Shown here in pieces: positions 24,287-35,889 of a stretch of DNA of 64,000 nucleotides (position 1 is its first letter; each line of letters opens with the position of its first letter). The translations under genes were made by a program, and so were the position numbers. The notes below the pieces were generated by a model that had not been told where the DNA came from, searched no databases, and saw only the letters and a program-made list of their open reading frames with translations. The stretch spans positions 496,001 through 560,000 of the forward strand of contig CAMPDV010000151.1 of NCBI GenBank assembly GCA_946699065.1. Direction: 5' to 3'. This DNA comes from Loxodes magnus (lineage: Eukaryota > Ciliophora > Karyorelictea > Loxodida > Loxodidae).

Positions 24287-26420
24287 ATGGATACTAACCA
24301 GTGTCCATATTGCTTAGCTCCTTATAACAATGACAGTCAGTTAGCTAAGTAACTTCCATGTGGTTGTGCTTCATGCTTCTAATGTATTAAAACGTTTTAT
24401 TAGTTTTATTAGCACATAAAATGCAAGAAGCATAATTAAGCTTTTAATATCAGACCAGAAGAATTATAAAACTATACGGTTCAAGTAAAGACGAAGGAAA
24501 AGGAGTAGAATTTGTCCTATCAAATCTAAACTAGTGAGTAAGTAAATGGTTATAGGACACATATAATAAGAACCAAGTTTAGTACAAGAGCTTAGTAAAT
24601 TTTATGAACGACAGTTAAAAGTTATTCAAACAAATATGCAGCTAAATTCATTAGTAAGTCCTCAAAATAATGAAAGGAACTTTAAGAAGCAACATTCTTT
24701 AAATAGGTTAATACTTAAATAAAATGAGCTACTTCACTGATAGTCTATATCAGATGTAGTGTAAATCTAGTTTAGGTTGATAACAAGCAGGATGAAAAAA
24801 ATAGAAGATAATAGAGCTGTAAAATTAACTCTAAATGGTACTTGAGGAAATAAAGGAGTTCAAAGAGAAATAAGTTTAGGAAATAGAACTGAATAACTTC
24901 AAGCAATTGGTTCAGGATTAAACTTTCAGTATTTTTAATTTTTTTAAATAGTAAGCAAATGGTTAATTATTGACTGAGGATAAGGCATTTTAATTACTAG
25001 GTCAATATTTATAATAAAATCAACTTTTAGATAAATTCAATAATCTTTAATAGCTATAGAAAAGCAAAGGGTAAGGTTAAGAAGAATAAACAGAAATAAC
25101 TCCAATGCATAACTAATAGCCTAAGGAGCTAATTAAGATACAGCAAAAGTAGATTAAGTATGTATTATAAGATTTCAATCAAATCACTTTTGATAAACTA
25201 AGAGAATTCCTTAACTAAGTTAAAGAGGAGAATATAACTATTCAAAGCATGAGATAGAATCCTCTGAACAAACCAGGATTGATAGAATAGACATCTATCT
25301 TATTACAACTATCTTCTAAAATGACTAAGAACTAAATTAAAAATTAAGCTAAATACTATAGTTGGCAAAAACATGCTAAGAAATTTAATAAGCAGCATCT
25401 AATGTAATAACCATAATGAACTATATGAATGTTAGATTAGATATGTAAAACTTATAGTGAATCAATTTGAAAAATGCTGACTTATCAGACACTACATTAG
25501 CTAATTGCGATTTATCCAGCTCAAGCTTATAATAATGCAATTTAAGAAATACGAAATTCATCAACTGCAACTTGAATAATGCCAATCTCACTTCCATCAC
25601 AACTGAGTGACCTATTTTAAAAGGCCACTCCTCTTCCATTTACTCTGTAACTATAACAAGTGACCAGAAATGAATCATATCGGGAAGTTATGATAAGACT
25701 ATTAAGATCTGAGATTTCTAGACTAATATTCGCAAGAGTAATTTGTAGGGACATACAAGTACAGTTGTATCATTAGCTGTAACAAATGATCAGAAATGAA
25801 TTGTATCGGGAAGCGCAGATAAGACAATAAGGATATGGGATTTTCTAAGTTGGGCCTGTAAGAATACTTTGACGGAACATAAAAGTACAGTTTTATCGGT
25901 AGCCATAGCAAACGACATGAAATGAATCGTGTCGGGAAGTTACGATAAAACATTAAAAATATGGGATTTTTTAACTTTTCAATGTATTCGAACTCTGAAT
26001 GGACATTAAAAAAAGTGAATTCTGCAAAGATAACATCAGACAATAATTGAATAATTTCAAGTTCTAACGATAATACAATTAGAATATGGAATTTCTAGAC
26101 TGGTTAATGTTTATTCACTTTTTAAAATCACTAGGGATGAATTTAGGACTTAGCATTAAGTAAAGACAATACTTGAATACTTTCAGGAGGAGAGGAAAAA
26201 ATATTATGAAAATGGAACATCTAAAGGTTGATATAATCGAAGGATTAAATTCAATAAGTAAGTATTATTTTAAATATTCCTCTAATAATTAAAGAAGTTC
26301 GGCTGAAATGAAATATATGCTGAGTATGGTTTAAAATTTAAGAACTGTGATACTGCTGGTATTTAGATGAGTGAGGAGGATAAGTAGAGATATTTAGGAA
26401 ATGAATGAGTGAAAACGAAG
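24287..26420 (+). CDS. RING / coiled-coil / pentapeptide / WD40 protein, paralogue 2
   Basis: ATG 24287 (MDTNQCPYCLAPYN). RING-like Cys/His pattern: CPYC, CGCASCFQC, CKKH within the first 60 residues. Gln/Lys-rich coiled coil follows (for example EEIKEFKEKQVQEIELNNF). Pentapeptide repeats lie at 25450-25590 (NADLSDTTLANCDL, CNLRNTKFINCNLNNANL) and at least six WD40 blades at 25620-26235. At blade and adjacent Trp positions I count about ten TGA and five TGG. Three GT...AG introns (24534-24555, 24759-24775, 25404-25435) restore frame; two A7 runs (near 24795 and 26008-26014) each need one extra A. RING plus WD40 suggests a ubiquitin-ligase-type adaptor; that role is inference. The C-terminal end is uncertain between 26250 and 26420. 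Confidence 0.85.
24534..24555 (+). other. Inferred 22-nt intron
   Basis: GTGAGTAAGTAAATGGTTATAG. Removing it links the RING-proximal frame to the frame encoding QQEPSLVQELSKFYERQLK. Confidence 0.55.
24759..24775 (+). other. Inferred 17-nt intron
   Basis: GTGTAAATCTAGTTTAG. Its removal gives SDVVDNKQDE, which runs into the coiled-coil frame after the adjacent A7 run is read as A8. Confidence 0.4.
25404..25435 (+). other. Inferred 32-nt intron
   Basis: GTAATAACC...GTTAG. Removal joins the coiled-coil frame (KKFNKQHL) to the pentapeptide frame (LDMQNLQWINLKNADLSD) exactly in phase. Confidence 0.55.
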
Positions 26421-26679
26421 AGGAAATTTTTTAAAATTTTATATTTAAGGTATTAAATTTCCAAAATTTTAAAAGAAATAAAAATAAAAAAATTGAAGAT
26501 AAAAAGCTATTAGAATTGTCGAAAATTTTTAAACTAAATTGAAATAGAAAAATTAAAATAAATGCTAAAATTTTAATTTTAAAGTTTAAAAAAATAAGTT
26601 TACTTAAAATCAAAAAATTATTTGAATTAAAATATTTAGGATTAAGAAGAGTTTTTATGTAGAATTATATAAGTTCGCT

Positions 26680-27612
26680 ATTGTTATAGTTCAAAATAAT
26701 ATCTTGTCTTTAGATCTAGCTTACCACTAGTCCCTTTGTTTCTCTTCCTTCTTCAGGCTTCGCATTTCAAGAGTTCTTAAATAGCTCAGCTCAGAAAATT
26801 TTATTTCTTAGTATAAGGATTGCTCTCTATGCTGGATAAGAGATTATCTCCCTTCAAATCTTGTCTTTTAATTTCTTCTCCCAACATTTTTTCAAATAGT
26901 ATCCAATCTTGATGCAAACCTACATATCTTAGTTTTTTTGGTATTTAATTAAATTAGGTTTTGATTATTGCTTATTCAAATTCTATTGATATGATATCAT
27001 TAGTATGCACCTTGTCATGCTTTTTTATTAGATTTTTTATATTTTTCTAAAAATCTTTCATATTTCAAATTTAGTAAAATCCTTTGATTGCTGTTCTTCG
27101 AGTGTCATTAAATCAACAAAAATTTGTCTCGTTATAAAACGATCCTGCTTTCGCCTATCTATCCGTTGTGTGGATTTCATTGTCATCTCTCTTCGTATGA
27201 GACCCTGCTTTATTGTATTTATTATCTCATGGTCATGAACAAGATTATAGACTTACTTGTCCAGATCTTAAATCTTAATAATAAGTTCTAAAATCACCTT
27301 AGCCATTTCTTTCTTACTCGTTCCAAAGATTTGCTTCTTGTTTAAGTCCTCTAGCTTCGTATAGGGACTAAATGTCTTTTAATAGATCTTGAATTCGCTG
27401 ACTTTCTATCTCTTTGTTAATTCCACAGTAAAGACTATCACATGTGAATGCTTCATAGTTTGTTTCAGAGTAGTCATTTATGTTTATTTTCCAGTACTTC
27501 AAGAAGAAGATTATGCTATTAAAGAAGACTTGGACTAAAAAATTAACTTTTCTAACTTTCTCCTTTATTTTTAGTATGCAATCAAAAAGCTTTTCTTAAA
27601 GACATCTTCCAT
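26680..27612 (-). CDS. Unrecognised protein, helical
   Basis: ATG 27612 gives MEDVFKKSFLIAYQKQRRK. Strong coding pattern continues with KKEMAKVILELIIKIQDLDK, RITRQ-type basic stretches and LMTLEEQQSKDFTKFE. The frame then changes near 27050 to KNLIKKHDKVHTNDIISIEF, LRYVGLHQDWILFEKMLGEE and a C-terminus around 26700. The change may be a tiny intron or an indel. Mostly alpha-helical with many charged residues. No domain is recognised. It converges on the RING/WD40 gene inside the inverted repeat. Confidence 0.5.
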
Positions 27613-28308
27613 TTATTTTTTAACTGTACAAATATTCAAAAAAATAAGTTCAAAAATAGAGAAAAATAAAAAAAAGTATTTTAGGATGAATGGGAGAAAT
27701 TCAGATTGGGTGTATAATGTACTATACTAAGAAAAGACAAACTACATTACATTATGAAATATATAAAAAAGAGAAAGCAAAACTAATTTCTTCCAAATTA
27801 CTCTTTTTTTTTCAAAAAAGGAAAGTAAAATAATTAAATTTTTTTATTGGTTAATGAAGAAAATTTTAAACTTAAGAAAATAAAAAAGAAGCACTTGATT
27901 TTAGATATTAAGAGCTAGATATAAAAATTAATTATTATTTAACTTTTAAAAAATAGAGGAAAAATGAGAATAGACAGGTAGTATAATTTTTGGATAAATA
28001 AATAGGAAAATGAAATGGAAATGGAAATGAAATTTAGAAAAATATAGAAAAAGAGCGTTGAAAATAATGAAGGGAAACAAAAAATAAAATAGGAAAAAAG
28101 TAAAAGATAACAATTTGAAATTTAGAGATGTAAAGTACATTGATAGTCTACTTTAAAGCTAAAATAAAATTATTTCTATAAAATGGTATAAGAGAATTGT
28201 GGATCTTTAGTTATAAAAATTTGTTTGGAACTTAAAAAAAATAAAAACAAAAATTAGGAATTTTAAATAATGAAATTAATAAATTTTGCTTTGAGTTGTG
28301 TGGTTAAG

Positions 28309-29450
28309 ATGTCAGGCTTAAAATAAGATTTTTCAAGACTTTATAAAAAAGAGTTAGCAGCATTCTAGAGAAATTAGAACCAGGAAAAAGCAACAAAAAG
28401 ATCTTTCACCAAATCGAATCTACCATTTCCGAAGAACAGTCTAGGAAGTAGGCTACTAATATAAAACACTCAGAAGTCTTTAATTTCACTACTAAACAGT
28501 AAATAAGCTATTATTATCTGATTAAAATGGTAATGGATTCCCAAAAAGAGTTCAAAAATTGAAGAAAGATAACAAGTAACTAATTAAAAACTTGAAATTG
28601 TAGAGGAAATAGAATCGAGAATCTCAGTCTAAGAAAGAAACTTTAACGCTTTTTGAAATATTTCACAAAATCAGAACAATTATCATAAAACCACCAATAA
28701 AAGCTTAAAGAACTGATCAGTAAAATAAAAGAAAATCATTAAAAATTGAAATGTTAAATGGGACTAAAAAAATGATCCAATGATAATAGAAAGAGAAGAG
28801 ACTCAAGATATAAATCTAAACGAGAAATGCAAAGATGCTATTACGAAAACTCCCGAAAACATCTGAAAAGATGCTATAAATTTCAAAATTTCGAATAAGA
28901 ATACTGAAGCTACAAGAAGAAGTAGAAGAACAAAAAGAAGAAAAAACATCAGCTATTACTAAAAAGAGAAATATTATAATACAACTAATTTGGAAAAAAC
29001 ATAAAAGAAAAAAGATATAAAGAATTATCTAGGCGAAAGGATACCTCAAGGAACATACACATAGCAAGAAAAAGAGTTGTAGAGACATTCAAACTTTTAA
29101 ATTTAGACTCTAGAGCATTCTAGAGGTTGGACATCCTCAAAGAATACCAAACATTTAATTTTGTCTTATCTTATCTTGAGACATGTGACTTATTGAATAT
29201 AAAATTATGAAGATGTAACAAAATTGAAACTGATAAGAAGCAAAATAAACCACAATTTAAATAACCATTATAAAAATATGGCAAATCGACAAAAGTCGAG
29301 TAAAATTGGAGGAAGATATTTAAAGAAAATTAGTTAAGTAAAAACTAGAAAAATAATTAAAGTTTCATACGAGAATGCTAAGTATACTGAAGATCTAAAA
29401 GTATTAAATAAGTTAATCTTCGTATTTCATATCTTAATATTATTTCAAAT
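28309..29450 (+). CDS. Family-A basic coiled-coil protein, copy 3 (right arm)
   Basis: ATG 28309 gives MSGLKQDFSRLYKKELAAF and KATKRSFTKSNLPFP, matching the start of copy 2. Compared with copy 2, single-base indels near 28430 and 28560 shift the frame, so this copy may be damaged or need small introns. Beyond the near-identical part (after 29100) it diverges: a neighbouring frame encodes EYQTFNFVLSYLETCDLLNI, vaguely F-box-like. Unknown function. Confidence 0.45.
28430..29100 (+). repeat. Right arm of ~0.65-kb inverted repeat
   Basis: Inverted match to 23380-24050. Similarity stops near 29100 (23380 in the other arm), within the family-A gene rather than at its end, so the repeat is not simply a gene duplicated whole. 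Confidence 0.8.
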
Positions 29451-29701
29451 GAGCATTAAAATCTAACCCTATAGATATTATCATTTTAAAATATTCTAAT
29501 AGTTGTCCTAGTTCTAATAGCAATTGTATATAATTAAGATAGTTTGGTTTTAAAATAAAAACTTTAAATCAATCAGCTGAATTTCAATAAGAGAGTAAAG
29601 GAAAAAATCTAAAGAGTTACTACTAAAATTCAGAATTTTTTGCCATAAGCTAGAAATATAAAATCGCTGAGATGTAAAAATAGAGTAATTAAAGAAAAGG
29701 A

Positions 29702-30930
29702 ATGGAAATTATATATGCTAATTGAAGTTAATTTTAAAGTACCAAAAAATAAAAAGGCAAACAGAGTAAAATAGCAAACAAAAAATGATTAATACTGTAA
29801 TACAAGAAACTAATAGAAGACTAAAAATGATTTCAAAGCAAATATTGAATTAAAGAACTTATTCTAAGATTAAAGGTTATAGATATAATTATAATTGCAT
29901 CATAGGGTTTTGGAGCATTAATGGTAAAAAATAAGTGGGATTTGATTCACAGGTTAGAAGGGTAAGAGGGATAAAATTAAAGTTTAATTGAACCTAAGAC
30001 TAATAACTTTTTGTTCAATTACTTAGGTGGTTGAATTACAGACTAATAGTCATTAAGTTAATTTAAACTGAGCTTGATTACACACTTGGGAAAAGATACA
30101 ATTTGTACACCAAGTCCTTAAGGATATAATGACCATAAGATTAAAAAAAAATCTATTAGATATAAGAAAAAGCTTTTTTGGTCAAAATAACGGAAAAAAA
30201 GTAAATATCAGATCTCGAATATGCCTAGTTAAACTACATGACTGATGAAAATATAACAATAAGCGATCAAGTAAACTAAGGTATTAAAAATGGGTATAAT
30301 AAGCAATTAGAGTCAATAAGCGAATCAATTTAATAAAACTAACTGGATTAAAGTTGAAAAATTAGGAAAGAAGATTTATTAAAAATCATAGACTTGAATT
30401 GGCTCACTTTTGAATGCTTCATCCACAATGAAATATTTAAAGTTTTGCTTAAGAAACTTAAACAAACTTGGACTCTGAGATTGCTTTTCTATTTAAAAAA
30501 GCAAGGAGCGGTTGCCTGAGATATTTTTAGTGAGTTGGAGAACTGAATTAGCATTTGGAAATAGATGTATATATCATGAATAAGGCTTAAGATAGATTAA
30601 AAGAAGAGTTCTTTTAAAAGACTATAGATGGATTGAGATCAATTATAACGGCACGCTTTTATTTTGAAGATATTGACAACCAAGCAAGATAATTTCCAAT
30701 TTCTACTCCTCAAAATAAAAAAAATGAAGACATGCGAAATAGTTTCTTTATACAAATTTAGAACCTTTTGCTATAATCTCTAATAAACCTTATAATAAAG
30801 GCACGACTAAATTAAGCATTCTGAGATTTGAATCTGTGGAGAGTTTGATAGCTTTGATTATATTTAATCATGCGAAGTTCTTCAAGATCTTAATTAGGAA
30901 TTCTAAAGATCTTAACTTATAGTCAGAATT
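29702..30930 (+). CDS. Unrecognised ~410-residue protein
   Basis: From ATG 29702 one frame stays coding-like for about 400 codons. Notable pieces are IIASQGFGALMVKNKWDLIH, FLFNYLGGWITDQQSLSQF and LSLITHLGKDTICTPSPQGY in the N-terminal third, a Lys-rich middle, and LEPFAIISNKPYNKGTTKL towards the end. The start has a hydrophobic stretch (ELILRLKVIDIIIIASQGF), possibly a membrane segment. No family recognised. It converges on the minus-strand copia-like region. Confidence 0.5.
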
Positions 30931-30949
30931 ATTTTAGTCTTAATTTTCA

Positions 30950-33900
30950 TCCTTATCATTCAAACATTATAGCAGCTCTTAAAAATTTAACCGTTTCGCT
31001 TGAGATTTTCAAACCTTCTTCTAAGTAATTTTTGGTAAAATTTTTTAGATTTAAAGTCGATTTTTTTTAACTGTTTTAAAGTATAAAAGTGAAATAGAAG
31101 AGTCAGAAAGCTATGAGTATCAAGAATAGGATCTTTATAGTTTCATATTCTTACTTAAGAGTTGATATCTTGACTTCCACAGTCTTAAATAATAGTAGCC
31201 AAACATCTTCTAATGCAATATGGTTTAACTCTTATTCACCTTATTGATCAAAGTGTTTTAAGAAATTTCTAGTCTAGGATCAGGTTTATGTTCTGTATGT
31301 AAACACTAAAGTGCTCAAAAATATGCTGATTTTAAACCTGAAGGACTTAAAATCACAGTAGCTTCTTTGTATTTCCCAATTAATTTAGCACAAATCCTTT
31401 GCTATTATGGTAAGTTGTGCTATAAAGATTGAACTTGATAGCTAATTAGAACTCTCTTAGCTTCAATGTGTAAGCCTATACTATCAAGTGCGAGTTCATT
31501 ACTATGATGGAAAGTAACATTTCTAGAGTCTATTCATAAAGTTATATCACATCCCCTATAAAAAAGCATAATACTCTCTTCTCCTTGCCTGCCTTCTTCA
31601 TATAATCTCTCTTTACATCTTTCTCTAGATCAAGTAACTTAATTCTAAAAAGTGTAGAGCCTATGGAATATCTTGGTTTGAGCGTTCAAATTTTCTACCT
31701 GCTTTCCAGAAAATAAAGAAACCCATCAAGCCATAAAAGATCGTTCTTCTTGTATCTAGGTTTCCAAACTTTTACTTACTGAAGTTAGTTTCTCAAATAA
31801 TTATAGTACGTTCATTCATTTTAATTATTATATTCTTATCCTTTTAAAACTCATCATTTAAAGTTTTATTATTACATGACTGAATGCATCGTATTCTCCA
31901 TACTAGCAATATGGTTTTTCAACTAGGTAATTAAATCTTATAACAACTTCTGAAAGTCATAAGCTTGAGCCTGATTTTCTAGAAATTAGTATCTTCTTAT
32001 CTATATTACTTATTAAGCTTTACCTATGCTATTACTGGAGACTATTATAGATTTCAAATCTATTAAGTATTAATTTAGGCAGTAGACACTCTGATGAATG
32101 CCTTAGTTACAGTCATATAAAGCTTTTAGTATTCTCTCTATTACTTATATAGATACTAAAAAGGATAAAACTATTGTTAGTTCCTCCACCTCTTAAGTCA
32201 ATATCATAGTAAGTAGCTTCCTTATTAACTTCATTGTAGTACTAATATACTTTCTTCCTTTTTTACTAGCCTAACTTATTTGATTCAAGTCCTTTATTAT
32301 TATGAACTATTGCTTTTTTAGAATCCTCTCTAAGAGTTTTACCATAGCTTATCATAATCTCTTCGTACTTTTCTAACTTATACTGTTAAATCTCTTTTCA
32401 TAAATGACAGTTGAATTACTGGACCATGTTTAAAACTTCCTCATAAGTCGATCGATCTTGCTTCTTAGTATTTTCCAGATATATTTTTACATTATTGGAT
32501 CTAGACTAAAAGTGATCTCAAAGCTCTTTATAACTTCGTTGTATTTTCTTTGTTAATGATTAGTAATCTTAATTAGAATGGAAAGTAGCATTATTAGGAT
32601 CAAGAGCAGCATCATTGTTTTCTATATCTTCCTTGTGATTCCCTAAGTTACCCTTTTCTAATCTTTTATTATTATAAAGTATCTCATTAAGGATCTTAGT
32701 GAAAGCTTAGTTAAGCTACTCATTGATTCAAGGTATTTTCGCTCTTAGCTTATTTATCCTTCTTATTGCTTTTAAAGGATCTCATACTTCTAGCAGTAAT
32801 TATATGAATTATACCCTTTTCTTATAGCTGACTATCGCTCAATCATTATTATGGATCTTCAGATTATTTTCCTAACTAACTCTTCCTTCTAAGGTTATTA
32901 GTATAGGGTGCCTAATTAAGATTACTTTGAATATTGTTTGAATATGATGCTTATGTAATGGTAGACTAACTTCTAGAGAGGTAATTATTGATAGTACTAT
33001 AAATTAAGGAAGTTGCTTTCGCTTTATTTTATATACTCTTAACTAGCTTTCTACCTTACACTGTCTATTTTTTCTAACTCTATACTTAATATTCTGTTTC
33101 ATGGCTCTAAGTTAAAGTAATGATATATGAAGCCTTTTTGGGTGTTTGGTATCTTAACTACTATCGGAAAAGTCTGATCATTTCTATATTTTCAACTACT
33201 TATTCTTTCTTTTTATCTTTAGCTTATTTCTTTGACTTAGATTAGTCCTTTTATGCTTATTATTGATTCTTTATTACAGTTATAATGAAACTATCATAAA
33301 CCTTTACCTTTCTTTAGTACCAAAATATTTCAGTTATTAGTCGAAGTTTCATTTTAATACACTATTGACTAAAATACTATCTCTAAGTTCCTGTCTAATT
33401 GCTTAGACACATCTCATTACCTTATTTATACTCCCAGATCTCTTAACTTCTAAGTTTAAATTACTGTATGAAGATTAAATCCCATTTTTACAGCTTTAGT
33501 CAAGCTCTCAATAGTTTTACATTGCTATCCTTAGTAGTTAAGTTAGCTTCTATATACTAAGTTATGAATTGTATACTACATTTTAGCTTTAAGACTTATA
33601 TGGAAGGTTTTAGAATTAAAGTTTCTTGTGCTAACTGCTCTTATTTTAAAATTTCGCCTGAATGTACTAGTTTGTATCTCTTTCCCTATTTCTATCTTGC
33701 TTCTTCCTTTTTTCCTTTTATCTATAGGAGCTATTAGTGAACTTTGGCGCTCTGCATCTTTAGAGTATCTTAATTGCTAATGTAGGTCTAAATAGATAAG
33801 GACCATTATTAGGAGCATGTCTAAGCAATCCTTATCAAGCTTATCTTGATTTCTTTAAGCATCTTCTTGATACTTCAGGTAGAAGCATTATTAGCATTTA

Positions 33901-34880
33901 ATAAGCAGTTCCCTAGACAGCTTCGTTTCAATTTTGATTAAGTTTATTAATACAACTTGATTAGGATTTAGTTAATGGCTTTGTTCAAACACTCAGTTGG
34001 TTCTTTTAACTTACCAGCCTTGATAGAATAAACTCTTTTACAAAGGCAGGAAAAAGATTACTATCTACCTTAAAAGCTTTTAGCATTTGAATACTTCTTC
34101 ATAGTATTCTAAAAAGTTATTAGCAGTTCTTTACATTAGTGAACTACTGCTATGCTAGCATTAAGCTTATTAAAGACATTAAGATGCTCAATAGCTTCAA
34201 CCTAGTCCTTTTTTTATTCTAGTATACATTATTGTAGTTATGTTCAGTTAAAAGATCAGTCCTTAACACTTTGCCGCTTAATTATACTGATTAAGATTTT
34301 AAGGCTTTTCTTAGTAGCAAACTTAATCACCTTTACTGCTTTATTACTTATATCCTAAAGCTTAATTTTAGCATTATATCTAAAATATCTTTAAGGTAGA
34401 AATAATTCCCTCTTCCCTTTACTTTTACTTCTATAATCTACAAAATACTTAACTTTTAGTCTAGTTTATCTAGCAATAATTTTATCCTTATTACTCTTAC
34501 TTCACCTTACACATTATTCAAGCATATTACTTAGCTTGTCTTCTTCTTAATTACTACTAGCTTGTATTTTAATGCCATATACTTTTTAGTTTGCTTAAAT
34601 GCTTTCTTATATACTATATTACATTTAACTCATTTTAGCTTAATTGAGGGTATATTAAGTCTCTCTTTCCCATTACTCTCTTAAGATTAATTTTAAGCTA
34701 CTTCTTGCCAATTTCTTTGTAGAGGGGATTTTTATCATAGTCTAGTATCTTCAAAGCTTCTTTTTAAAAGCCTTTAGAATGCTCTATTTTTAGTATCTCT
34801 TACAGGTTAAAGAATAGCTTCTTTTTATAGAGTCAAGTGGAGCTCAATCATTATCAAATAAGGATATGAGGTTTGCATGA
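30950..34880 (-). mobile_element. Decayed Ty1/copia-like retrotransposon pol region
   Basis: On the minus strand the order is integrase, reverse transcriptase, RNase H, as in Ty1/copia. Near 34480-34240 the frames encode ARQTRLKVKYFVDYRSKSK and then SGKVLRTDLLTEHNYNN, which fits the copia integrase block around its second catalytic Asp (consensus LRxDNGxE). Near 33340-33250 comes NWNILVLKKGKGLW followed by NDQTFPIVVK, resembling the copia RT entry (TWxLVxLPxGK and ETFxPVV). Near 32210 ATYYDIDLRGGG resembles the RNase H motif YxDxDxxG. A very conserved-looking stretch follows to 31090. The YVDD box was not found and frames change, so it is probably dead. An inverted partial copy lies at 40820-41700. 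Confidence 0.5.
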
Positions 34881-34894
34881 TTGGAGCTCTATTA

Positions 34895-35800
34895 GCAAAG
34901 CTTATTGATAAGTAGTTTAGATATCGATAGAGAAGGTTCAATAGAAGACTGACTTAGAGAGTTTATAAGTGGATGGCTAAGGAAAAGAGGTGGTTAGTTA
35001 TTAAGTATCTGATCGATATGGCGTAAGGTAAATATTGGAAGACTATAGAACAAAAACTCTGGAGATATAATCTTAGCATTCTCTACTGAAGCTCCAAATC
35101 TTTAAAGGAAGTTCTTAAACCAAATAATTGAAAACATCCAAGTAATTGCTTCTAATTTAACTCGCTACAAGTAAGAAAAAATGATTTCTAAGACAGTAAG
35201 ATGGAGGAAGGATTAAAGAGAGCTTAAGACTTAAAAAGTTTGGAAGTAAGAATGTAAAACTAACTTTAGAGGTAAAAAAATTAGGAATTAAAACTAGGAG
35301 ATAAGAAGATTTTCATTTTTTGGATAATTGCCAAAACATTTTTCTGCTATCACATGAAGAAAGATTTACTTAGTTTAGCAGTAAAACAGTTTAACCATCA
35401 ATAAAAAATAAAAAATTTGCATGAAAAGTGCAATCTAAGCAGTAGCTTTTTGATTCTTTGAATTAGTGAATATGAGGAGTAAAAAACTTTGAGAGTCAAT
35501 TGAGAAGACGAAGAAAAAATGTTCTTATATAACGTCCAAAAAGCGAAAAGGAGATATTCAAGATGGTTGATTAGTTGTCTTTATCATAAAAAAGTACGCA
35601 ATTAACTAGTAGTCTATAAGAGGGAATTTTAAAAGGATTTTCGGGCTTAAAAAAAACATTACCAACTAATAAAAAAATTTTAAACTTTCTTATAGAGAAT
35701 TAGGAGAACTAAATTGAGATAAGATAATAACTTTACTAAGAAGAGACTAACTATACCATAATTGTTTTAATAAAAGTTAATTATATAAAATCATACTTTT
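34895..35800 (+). CDS. Unrecognised basic protein
   Basis: One frame reads KEKRWLVIKYLIDMAQGKYW, then QNQLQRQKNQELKLGDKK, FIFWIIAKTFFCYHMKKDLL and YHKKVRNQLVVYKREFQKDF. Rich in Lys, Arg, Trp and Gln, with one hydrophobic segment. It begins about 15 bp from the 5' edge of the copia-like element on the other strand. No domain recognised; it might be the far part of a mobile element. Confidence 0.4.
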
Positions 35801-35889
35801 ATGATCTAAGTAAAGATTAGATAAACTATATCAAGCTACGATAACATATTGTGAAGAATAGATAGCATATAAGCTTAATAGCTAACTAC

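Noticed and set aside
25421-26043. Two minus-strand standard ORFs
   Set aside because: They are antisense to pentapeptide and WD40 repeats of the plus-strand gene and repeat because that gene repeats.
34380-34640. Protein-kinase N-lobe (VYK...ALK-like and E-V..I..LD stretches)
   Set aside because: The resemblance is in a frame other than the one with the best codon pattern; the better frame gives a copia-like integrase.
34600-34760. DnaJ-like or helix-turn-helix segment (DKNPLYKEIGKKQLKINLK)
   Set aside because: The HPD motif is absent and the stretch is too short to call; kept only as part of the mobile-element region.
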